Shown here: positions 1 through 5,699 of the stretch, piece by piece
Position numbering within the stretch: position 1 is the stretch's first letter
Layout: every line of letters begins with the position of its first letter
NCBI GenBank assembly: GCA_021847625.1
Contig: JAJZQK010000243.1
Span: 1-6,034, forward strand
DNA length: 6,034 bases
Source of the DNA: Chloroflexota bacterium
GTDB taxonomy: Bacteria > Chloroflexota > FW602-bin22 > JAMCYS01
Direction of reading: 5' to 3'
Made by a program: the position numbers and the translations under genes
The notes under the pieces: model-generated
Database searches by the model: none
What the model was told of the DNA's origin: nothing
The model's input: the letters and a program-made list of their open reading frames with translations, nothing else

Positions 1-1947
1 GACCACCCTCTTCAGACGTTCGACGTTGCGGCGCAGGGATTCCAGTCCCTTCGCCTTGGCGTTGGGATCCTCGAGGGCCTGGTAGAGCACGCCGCCCTCG
101 GCGTTCGCCGGCACCGGCCAATCCATGAGGTAGCAGACCGTCGGCACGACGTCGACCAGCCGCACCACGCGCTCGATCTCCACGCCCTGCTTCACGCCCG
201 GGCCGGCCATTATGAACAGGCCGTGCAGGTCGCCGATGCCCCACTTCGCCGTCGGCAGGAACTCGCCGTGCTCCAGGCCGAAGGCAGGGTCGACGGCGTA
301 GACGATGTCGCCCACGCGCGGGCCGCCCAGCTGCAGCATCGCCGCGTCCTCACGCTTGAGGGCCAGCACGATCGGCTTGCGACCGCTCTTGGGATCGGTG
401 TAGTCGTAGAGCATACGGATGATCTGCTCGCGGATTTGCTCGTACTCCTCGCCCGGCTCGACGACGCCCTGCGGGTCGCGTCCCTTGACGTTGAGGTAGA
501 TGTGGATGTGCCGCTGGGCGAAAGCCTTCGTCTTGCTCCAGTCTACCTTGCGCTGCGGGCGCACGCCCAGCGTGCTCTCCTTCTCGCCCTTGCTGACCGG
601 CCCCTCGTCGGCATAGCCCAGCAGGTCCGCCTCGGCGAGGAGGTCGTTGACCTTGAACCTGGCCCCGGCCGCCTTGGCGCCGTGGTCGGAGACGACGACG
701 ACGAGCGTCTTGTCGTCCGCCGCTTCGAGGAGCTGCCCGAGGGCCCAGTCGCTCTGGCGGTAGACCTCCAGCTCGAGCTCCGTCCACTCCGGGATCTCGT
801 CCTTGTTGGGGGCCGTGTTCGGGTCCAGCTCCTGGCCCCAGGTGTGGTAGATCCAGTCCACCGGGTGGATGTGGGTAATGAAGTAGTCCCAGGGCTTGTG
901 CTTCAGCAGGTACAGCGAAGTATCGGCCAGGAACTCGTGCTGGAACTGGGTCACCTCGGCCATCGTCTTCTTGTCGATCCACTCCAGGATCAGCGCTTCC
1001 CAGCCCGTCTTGCCCGTGGGCAGGCCGCGGGCCTCTTTGGCGACCTCATCCTCGATCCCGGCGGGGAACCCCCAGCCCTCCAGGGCCAGGAAGCCGGTGT
1101 TGTAGAGGCGGAACGCCGAGGCATCGGCAGAGAGCTCGACAACCTTCAGCCGGTAGACCGCCTTCTTGGGGCCGTCCTCGGTCTGGAATGTGCCGAAGAT
1201 GTTCGACGACCACTCGCCTTCCTTGAGGGTGGCAAGCACGCCGCCCTTGTTCTTCGCCGTGGCCACGGTCACCGTGTCGTAGGCGGAGGAACCGGCCGAC
1301 TTGTCGACCATGATGTACCACTTGACGGAATCCATCTTCCAGCGCGGCCGGCGCGGGGTAATTGTCACCTCGCCGTCCAAGGCCGCCGGGGATTGCTCCA
1401 CGCCTTCCCAGGCGCTGGCCTTACGGAAGGAAATCTCGTCGGCGAAGGGGTACATATCCGTCGAGACGAGCCCGTCAAGGGTCAGGCTACCGTAGTTGCC
1501 AGCGGCGATGGGCAGCTCGACCCGCCAGTCGGTGAGGCCAAGGCCGCAGCCGCCGAGCTGGTAGCCGTTCTTGAGCACGCCCGGCCAGGTGGTCGGGTAG
1601 TTGACGACGATGCAGTTCTTGCCGGCCTCTTCCAGCGCGTTCCATAGCGGCTGGGCCAGCACTTCTTCGGCCAGATAGCCGTTGCGGCAGTCGTCGAGCT
1701 GGCGGCCGGGGATGAAGGTATCGTAGTCGGTGATGCCGTGGGTCATCGCCCAGGCGCCGGTGGCGATCGTCGTCCAGTTGGGCGGCGTGATCGTCGGGAA
1801 GGGGACCAGGCAGTTCTTGGCGAAGACGCCCGTATCCATCAGCTTCTTCAGCGTCGGGAGCTTGCCTTCCTTCGCCCACTTGTACAGACGCGGGACGATC
1901 GTGGAGTCGATGCCCACGACCATCGCTTTCTCGGGTTTGCTAGCCAC
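1..1947 (-). CDS. Alkaline-phosphatase-superfamily phosphodiesterase / nucleotide pyrophosphatase-like enzyme, 3' end cut by window edge
   Basis: The frame is open for 649 codons from a GTG and leaves the window without a stop, so the C-terminus is missing. It matches the type I phosphodiesterase/nucleotide pyrophosphatase group, two-metal enzymes that hydrolyse phosphomono- or phosphodiesters. The expected residues are all visible: D14 in VVGIDST, the probable nucleophile T54 in FPTITPPNW, D364 and H368 in HPVDWIYHTWG, D421 and H422 in SDHG, and H575 in GDLHGLF. Residues of about 190-290 look like a beta-rich insertion (for example VKWYIMVDK) between the nucleophile and the second metal-site block. 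There is no signal peptide or membrane segment, so I infer a cytoplasmic enzyme. The GTG start is chosen because AGGAGG lies 5 bases upstream. An internal ATG (codon 9, base 1923) has only a weak site, and starting there would still keep D14. The gene follows the binding protein by 85 bases and is probably in the same operon. Family confidence is high; the substrate is unknown. Confidence 0.9.
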   Translation of the reverse strand, partial: MASKPEKAMVVGIDSTIVPRLYKWAKEGKLPTLKKLMDTGVFAKNCLVPFPTITPPNWTTIATGAWAMTHGITDYDTFIPGRQLDDCRNGYLAEEVLAQPLWNALEEAGKNCIVVNYPTTWPGVLKNGYQLGGCGLGLTDWRVELPIAAGNYGSLTLDGLVSTDMYPFADEISFRKASAWEGVEQSPAALDGEVTITPRRPRWKMDSVKWYIMVDKSAGSSAYDTVTVATAKNKGGVLATLKEGEWSSNIFGTFQTEDGPKKAVYRLKVVELSADASAFRLYNTGFLALEGWGFPAGIEDEVAKEARGLPTGKTGWEALILEWIDKKTMAEVTQFQHEFLADTSLYLLKHKPWDYFITHIHPVDWIYHTWGQELDPNTAPNKDEIPEWTELELEVYRQSDWALGQLLEAADDKTLVVVVSDHGAKAAGARFKVNDLLAEADLLGYADEGPVSKGEKESTLGVRPQRKVDWSKTKAFAQRHIHIYLNVKGRDPQGVVEPGEEYEQIREQIIRMLYDYTDPKSGRKPIVLALKREDAAMLQLGGPRVGDIVYAVDPAFGLEHGEFLPTAKWGIGDLHGLFIMAGPGVKQGVEIERVVRLVDVVPTVCYLMDWPVPANAEGGVLYQALEDPNAKAKGLESLRRNVERLKRVV

Positions 1948-1952
1948 GTATT

Positions 1953-1958
1953 CCTCCT
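1953..1958 (-). promoter_or_regulatory. Ribosome binding site deciding the GTG start of the phosphodiesterase
   Basis: The minus strand reads AGGAGG, then five bases, then GTG at 1947. It is a consensus Shine-Dalgarno and supports the non-ATG start over the internal ATG at 1923. Confidence 0.85.
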
Positions 1959-1984
1959 AATGGTCTCTCGCTTTGCATTATCTT

Positions 1985-2007
1985 GCCCGGGAGGGTTTCC
2001 CCCGGGC
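1985..2007 (-). promoter_or_regulatory. GC-rich hairpin between binding-protein and phosphodiesterase genes
   Basis: Perfect 7-bp arms (GCCCGGG / CCCGGGC) enclose a 9-base loop and start 25 bases after the binding-protein stop codon. On the minus strand the hairpin is followed by AAGATAATGC and has no T-run, so it is not a canonical intrinsic terminator. A likely role, by analogy with transporter operons in which the binding protein is made in excess, is protecting the 3' end of the upstream mRNA or partly reducing downstream expression. The structure is seen directly; the function is inferred. Confidence 0.5.
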
Positions 2008-2032
2008 GTACTACAGTTTCCTACGTCACTGC

Positions 2033-3658
2033 CTATTGGTCAAGCCAAATCTCGGTCGGCCGCAGGTAGCCGTCCTCGGACCACTCGAAGTTCTTGACCT
2101 TCTTGCTATAGGCGATTGTGCGCGGCACCGCCGCCACCGGGATACAGAAGGACTCGTCGAGCATTATGCCGAACAGCTGATGGTAGATGTCCTGGCGCTT
2201 CTTCTCGTCCAGCGTGGCCATGCCTTCGTCGATGAGTTTGTTGTACTCCTCGGAGCGGAACTGCTCGGGGTTGTTCTTGGCCCAAACCATTGCCATAAAG
2301 ACCTCGCCCGCCTCCTTGAGGCGCCCGTAGGAGTGGATCGACATATCGTAATTGCCCTTGTTCCAGCGATCCGTGCAGACCGTCGCCTCGACCTGCTCGA
2401 TCTTGAGGTTGACGCCGATCTTCTTGAGGTCAGACTGGAGGATCTCGGCCATCGTCGGCATTCCCGGCGCGCGGGAGTCGGGGCCGATCATGACCGTGGA
2501 CTCGAAGCCGTCGGGGAAGCCCCCGTCGGCGATCAGTTGCTTGGCCTTGTCGAGGTCGAAGCCGATCCGGCCCTTCAGGTCGGGTGCCCAGCCGACCCTG
2601 CCCTCGGGCAGCGGCGTGTCCCACACCTCGCCGAAGCCGAAGAGGTAGGTGTCGACGAAGCGCTGACGGTCGCAGGCCCAGGCGATGCCCTGGCGCACCT
2701 TCTTGCTATCGTAGGGCTTCTTGGTGACGTTCATCTTGACGTCCAGGCACATGGCCGGCACCGTCGCCACCCCGAGATCGGCGTTCTTCGCCAGGCGCGG
2801 CATGTCCTGGAAGGCCGGGGCGAAGGCGATGTCGGCGTTTCCGCTCTCCAGGGCCGCCAGCTTCGAGGTGTTGTCCGGCCAGACCTTGATCTCGATCTCG
2901 TCGAGGTAGGGCACGCCCTTTCTCCAGTAGTCCGGGTTCTTCACCAGGCGCAGCATGTCGCCCTGGCTCCACTCGCCCACCTTGAAGGGGCCGGTGCCGA
3001 TACCCTTGGCCTTCACGTCCGTCCCCTCGGCCGGGTCGGCGATCTGCGCCATGTCGAGGAAGGTGAGGATCGGGGCGATAGGCTGGTTGAGGTGGAGATT
3101 GATCTTGTACTTGCTGACTACCTCGTACTTGTTGATGCCCTTCATCCAGCCGTGGTAGGGCCCGCCCTCTTTGATCAGGTACTGGAAGGCCGGTTCGATC
3201 GTCTCGGCGCTGAACTCGCGGCCGGAGTGGAATTTGACGCCCTCTTCCAGTTCGAAGGTCACAACCTTGCCGTCGTCGGAGTAGCTCCAACTCTTGGCCA
3301 GATTCGGGTAGAACTTGCCCTCAAGATCGCGCTTGACCAGCGTATCATATACGCTATAAAAAATAGGCGATTGGGGGATCGCCACCCAGGGGCCTAGCTG
3401 CAGGACGTCGGCGTGGGCCGCGTAGCGCAATTTCCCTCCCGTCTTCACCTGGGCGGCCGGTGCCTGGGTCGGAGCGGCGGCGGGCGCCTGCGTTGGGGCA
3501 GCACCAGACGCCTGGGTCGGGGCCGCGGCGGGGGCCTGGGTCGGGGCGGCAGGCGCTGCCGTCGGCTCTGCCGTCGAGCTGCAGGCCGCCGCGGCGGCAC
3601 CGACCGTTGCCACCACGCTCGCCAGCAAGAACTCCCTCCGTGTCAGTCGATGCGACAT
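2033..3658 (-). CDS. ABC transporter family-5 solute-binding lipoprotein (DppA/OppA-like), probable Tat export
   Basis: This 541-residue protein is an extracytoplasmic binding protein of the peptide/nickel/opine class (SBP_bac_5), which delivers ligand to the permease pair encoded upstream. Residues 1-26 form a signal with twin arginines (TRREFLLAS, R7-R8), a hydrophobic Ala/Val core and a lipobox-like AAAC with the acylated cysteine at C26, so Tat export followed by lipid anchoring is likely. Residues 31-70 are a low-complexity PTQA linker. The folded domain begins near 74. Family hallmarks are visible: GTGPFKVGEW at 221-230 followed by NPDYW, LDEIEIKVWPD near 252-262 and LAALESGNADIAF near 267-279. 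Length is normal for the class. The ATG start is supported by AAGGAGG 7 bases upstream. The gene sits after the permeases, not before them as is common. The ligand cannot be predicted: family-5 proteins bind peptides, sugars, nickel, opines and other solutes. Confidence 0.95.
   Translation of the reverse strand: MSHRLTRREFLLASVVATVGAAAAACSSTAEPTAAPAAPTQAPAAAPTQASGAAPTQAPAAAPTQAPAAQVKTGGKLRYAAHADVLQLGPWVAIPQSPIFYSVYDTLVKRDLEGKFYPNLAKSWSYSDDGKVVTFELEEGVKFHSGREFSAETIEPAFQYLIKEGGPYHGWMKGINKYEVVSKYKINLHLNQPIAPILTFLDMAQIADPAEGTDVKAKGIGTGPFKVGEWSQGDMLRLVKNPDYWRKGVPYLDEIEIKVWPDNTSKLAALESGNADIAFAPAFQDMPRLAKNADLGVATVPAMCLDVKMNVTKKPYDSKKVRQGIAWACDRQRFVDTYLFGFGEVWDTPLPEGRVGWAPDLKGRIGFDLDKAKQLIADGGFPDGFESTVMIGPDSRAPGMPTMAEILQSDLKKIGVNLKIEQVEATVCTDRWNKGNYDMSIHSYGRLKEAGEVFMAMVWAKNNPEQFRSEEYNKLIDEGMATLDEKKRQDIYHQLFGIMLDESFCIPVAAVPRTIAYSKKVKNFEWSEDGYLRPTEIWLDQ
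3339..3355. repeat. Perfect 17-base palindrome inside the binding-protein gene
   Basis: On the plus strand AGCGTAT-CAT-ATACGCT has 7-bp perfect arms and a 3-base centre. It lies in codons 102-107 of the binding protein, in a short AT-rich island next to an A6 run at 3358-3363. The shape resembles a dimeric-regulator operator, but its position within a coding region makes chance or an mRNA hairpin equally plausible. Confidence 0.4.
3452..3547 (-). repeat. 24-base tandem repeats encoding the APTQAPAA linker
   Basis: Four imperfect 24-base units encode PTQ at residues 39-41, 47-49, 55-57 and 63-65, spaced by Ala/Pro-rich residues, with one unit degenerate (SGAA in place of PAAA). On the plus strand each unit contains a variant of GCCTGGGTCGG. 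The encoded segment is a flexible tether between the lipid-anchored cysteine and the binding domain. As an in-frame tandem repeat it may vary in copy number between strains. Confidence 0.85.
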
Positions 3659-3665
3659 CGGTTTT

Positions 3666-3672
3666 CCTCCTT
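3666..3672 (-). promoter_or_regulatory. Ribosome binding site of the binding-protein gene
   Basis: The minus strand reads AAGGAGG, 7 bases before the ATG at 3658. It is the strongest Shine-Dalgarno match in the cluster, in keeping with high expression of a binding protein. Confidence 0.85.
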
Positions 3673-3673
3673 A

Positions 3674-3716
3674 AGCACTCTGTGCTCATCTATGCTGCTC
3701 TCGTGCCCTATGCACG
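3674..3716 (-). promoter_or_regulatory. Two short inverted repeats in the permease / binding-protein gap
   Basis: The 90-base gap (3659-3748) holds AGCAC-TCT-GTGCT at 3674-3686 and CGTGC-CCTAT-GCACG at 3702-3716, each with 5-bp perfect arms. The first abuts the Shine-Dalgarno of the binding-protein gene. Neither is followed by a T-run on the minus strand, so neither is an intrinsic terminator. I see no convincing -35/-10 pair in the gap. They could be weak mRNA hairpins or protein-binding sites; chance is possible given the short arms. Confidence 0.3.
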
Positions 3717-3748
3717 TAGACGGCCGAAGTAAGGAATAAATAAGCTCG

Positions 3749-4660
3749 CTAGTCGATATTGGCACGCCGCGGGTCGAGCACGTCGCGCAGCCCGTCGGCG
3801 AGGAAGTTCAAGCTGATCAATAGGCTGGCCAGGGCCAGACCAGGCCAGATACCGTACCAGGGCGACAGCCGCAGGAACCCCTGCGCCTTGCTCAGCATGC
3901 TGCCCCACGATGGATCGGGAGGCTGGGCCCCAAGGCCGAGGAAAGACAACGCAGCCTCCAATAGAGCCGCGAAAGACATCGCCAGGGCCAACTGGACTAG
4001 GAGAGGAGGTACGCAGTTTGGGAAGATGTGGCGGAAGACGATGCGCAGGTCCTTCGCCCCCAGCGTTCGCGCCGCCAGCACGTAGTCCTTTTCCTTCTCG
4101 GCCAGCACGCTCGCCCGCGTCAGGCGGGAGAAGATGGGGATGTTGTAGATGCCCACGGCGATGGCGGCGTTGATCACGCCCGGGCCCAGCACGGCCATCA
4201 CGGCCACGCCCAGCAGAATCGAGGGGAAGGCGAGGACGGCATCCCACAGACGCATGATCACGGCGTCGACCCACTTGCCCCAGTAGCCGGCTACCAGGCC
4301 GGTCACGATGCCGAAGACGCTGCCGATAGTCACGGCGGCCAGACTGACGAGGAGGGAGATGCGCGAGCCGTGAATCACCCGGGAAAGGAGGTCCCGGCCC
4401 AGGTCGTCGGTGCCGAGCAGGTACTGGAGGCTCGGTTCCAACAGACGGTCCTTGGCGTGCTGCTCTAGCGGGTCGTAGGGGGCGATGACGTTCGCCCCTA
4501 GCGCCATCAGGACCAGCACCGTCAGGCCGATGAGCCCGATGACACCTGCCCGATTGCGCAGCAACCGGCCGATGGCGGCCCGGAAAGGACTCCGCGCTTT
4601 TCGCTCCGAGAGCCCGTAGAAGCCGTTCTTGGTTGTCGGGGTTAGGCTACCTGACTGCAT
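3749..4660 (-). CDS. ABC transporter permease, DppC/OppC type
   Basis: This 303-residue integral membrane protein is one half of the inner-membrane channel and partners the DppB-type permease encoded just upstream. Residues of about 24-64 match the OppC N-terminal region, with a first membrane segment near 38-60. The family signature LLGTDDLGRDLLSRVIHGSR is at 81-100. Further hydrophobic segments lie near 101-126, 140-160, 161-178, 215-242 and 270-292. The EAA loop that docks onto the ATPase is visible near 184-213, with AARTLGAKDLRIVFRHIFPN at its end, followed by the conserved LSFLGLGAQPPDPSWG near 238-253. Length is normal for the family. The ATG is 16 bases after the stop of the upstream permease, and its Shine-Dalgarno (AAAGGAG, 4671-4677) touches that stop codon, which suggests translational coupling. 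Family confidence is very high; the transported substrate is unknown. Confidence 0.96.
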   Translation of the reverse strand: MQSGSLTPTTKNGFYGLSERKARSPFRAAIGRLLRNRAGVIGLIGLTVLVLMALGANVIAPYDPLEQHAKDRLLEPSLQYLLGTDDLGRDLLSRVIHGSRISLLVSLAAVTIGSVFGIVTGLVAGYWGKWVDAVIMRLWDAVLAFPSILLGVAVMAVLGPGVINAAIAVGIYNIPIFSRLTRASVLAEKEKDYVLAARTLGAKDLRIVFRHIFPNCVPPLLVQLALAMSFAALLEAALSFLGLGAQPPDPSWGSMLSKAQGFLRLSPWYGIWPGLALASLLISLNFLADGLRDVLDPRRANID

Positions 4661-4670
4661 TTCCAGCGCG

Positions 4671-4677
4671 CTCCTTT
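4671..4677 (-). promoter_or_regulatory. Ribosome binding site of the DppC-type permease, overlapping the upstream stop
   Basis: The minus strand reads AAAGGAG 10 bases before the ATG at 4660. Its first base is the last visible contact with the TGA stop (4677-4679) of the upstream permease, so ribosomes finishing one gene end at the start site of the next. Confidence 0.7.
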
Positions 4678-5627
4678 CAGTTGCGGGCCAAGCGTATGCG
4701 TGGATCGAGGAAGCCGTACAGCAGGTCGGTGATGAGGTTGATCAGCACGAACACGATCACCAACAGCAAGAGCACACCCTGAACGATCGCGTAGTCGCGC
4801 TGCCCCACCGCCTGGATTACCAGCCGCCCGACCCCGGGCCAGGCGAAGATCATCTCGGCGATGACCGCCCCGCCCAGCAGCCGGCCCAGTTGGAGACCAA
4901 CCACGGTCACCACCGGGATGAGGGCGTTGCGAAGCGCATGGCGGATGACGATGGCCTGCTCCGTGAGCCCCTTGGAGCGAGCGGTGCGGATGTAATCCTC
5001 GGGCAGGACCTCCAGCATGGCCGTGCGGGTGAAGCGGATGAGAATCCCCGAGGTGTGCACGGAGAGGGTCAGCACCGGCATCAGCAGATACTTCCAGGCC
5101 ATGCCTGGGTTCTCCGTGAGGGGGACCCGACCGCCCGGCGGCAGCCAGCCCAGGACGATGACGAAGAGAATGATGAGCAGGATGCCCATCCAGAAGTTCG
5201 GTATGCCCAGGGCGGTGGAGGTATAGGCCGTCACCGCCAGGTCCAGGCCCGAGCCCCGTCGTAGTGCCGCCGCCATGCCGAGGGGAATGCCGATGACCGT
5301 CGCGATGAAAAGGGCGCCGAGGGCCAGTTCCCCCGTGGCGGGCACCTTTTGCATCAGGATCTGCGTTACGGGCTGGGAGGAGATGATTGACTCGCCAAGG
5401 TCACCCTGGAGGACATTGCCCATCCAAATGACGTACTGGACAGGGAGCGGCTGATCCAGGCCGAGGCGATGGCGAATGCGCTCCAGTTGCTCCGGCGTCG
5501 CGTCCTCGCCGGCCAACACGGTCGCCGGATCGCCGGGGATCATGCGCATGAGCAGGAAGATCATGATCGAGGCGAACAGCAAAACGGGGATCGTCTGTAT
5601 TAAGCGGCGAATTATGAAGCTAACCAT
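4677..5627 (-). CDS. ABC transporter permease, DppB/OppB type
   Basis: This 316-residue integral membrane protein is the first channel subunit of a peptide/nickel-class importer. It opens with the typical first helix and motif: a hydrophobic segment at about 9-30, then PGDPA at 31-35 and the conserved RHRLGLDQPLPVQY stretch near 52-65. NVLQGDLGES at 71-80 is also typical. Further membrane segments lie near 97-121, 134-160, 178-200, 235-262 and 281-305, giving six in all. The EAA-type loop that contacts the ATPase is at about 211-238 (DYIRTARSKGL, then RHALRNALIP). The protein ends in LDPRIR, common for the family. The ATG at 5627 is preceded by GAGGT 7 bases upstream. The gene begins 72 bases after the regulator gene stop and is followed by the partner permease after 16 bases. 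Family assignment is very secure. Confidence 0.96.
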   Translation of the reverse strand: MVSFIIRRLIQTIPVLLFASIMIFLLMRMIPGDPATVLAGEDATPEQLERIRHRLGLDQPLPVQYVIWMGNVLQGDLGESIISSQPVTQILMQKVPATGELALGALFIATVIGIPLGMAAALRRGSGLDLAVTAYTSTALGIPNFWMGILLIILFVIVLGWLPPGGRVPLTENPGMAWKYLLMPVLTLSVHTSGILIRFTRTAMLEVLPEDYIRTARSKGLTEQAIVIRHALRNALIPVVTVVGLQLGRLLGGAVIAEMIFAWPGVGRLVIQAVGQRDYAIVQGVLLLLVIVFVLINLITDLLYGFLDPRIRLARN

Positions 5628-5634
5628 CTGTCTT

Positions 5635-5639
5635 ACCTC
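5635..5639 (-). promoter_or_regulatory. Ribosome binding site of the DppB-type permease
   Basis: The minus strand reads GAGGT 7 bases before the ATG at 5627. It is weaker than the sites of the binding-protein and phosphodiesterase genes. Confidence 0.65.
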
Positions 5640-5691
5640 GCGGCCAAGATTGCCGCCAATGTCTCTCGCCGGGCGGGCCGTCGCTGCCCGC
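5640..5691 (-). promoter_or_regulatory. Inverted repeats in the regulator / permease gap
   Basis: The 72-base gap (5628-5699) contains GCGGC-7 bases-GCCGC at 5640-5656 and GCGGGC-7 bases-GCCCGC at 5673-5691. There is no T-run after either on the minus strand and no recognisable sigma-70 promoter. They may be operator half-sites for the upstream regulator or simple mRNA hairpins. I do not see the TGGTnnnACCA form known for FadR-type operators here. Confidence 0.3.
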
Positions 5692-5699
5692 GAGTGACC

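Noticed and set aside
223..1647. A 474-codon open frame on the plus strand
   Set aside because: It lies entirely antisense to the phosphodiesterase, whose frame has all catalytic motifs and a good ribosome site. The plus-strand translation is low-complexity (rich in L, V, R, G, D), as expected from the complement of GC-rich codons.
1985..2007. Intrinsic terminator ending the operon after the binding protein
   Set aside because: The stem is good, but neither strand has a T-run after it, so termination is not supported by the sequence.
2706..3290. Minus-strand frame of 194 codons in a different register within the binding-protein gene
   Set aside because: It is an Arg/Gly/Pro-rich shadow frame fully inside a well-supported gene, with no ribosome site or domain.
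1973..3397. A second plus-strand open frame, also of 474 codons
   Set aside because: It is antisense to the binding-protein gene and has no recognisable domain. The equal length to the other antisense frame is a coincidence, as the two translations are not alike.
3659..3748. A separate promoter for the binding-protein gene
   Set aside because: The minus strand of this gap has some A/T-rich bits but no paired -35 and -10 boxes at proper spacing that I could defend.
4028..4468. Plus-strand frame of 146 codons, His/Asp/Gly-rich
   Set aside because: It is antisense to the DppC-type permease; the composition reflects complementing hydrophobic and GC-rich codons.
4629..5264. Plus-strand frame of 211 codons rich in His, Asp and Gln
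   Set aside because: It is antisense to the DppB-type permease, which has unambiguous family motifs.
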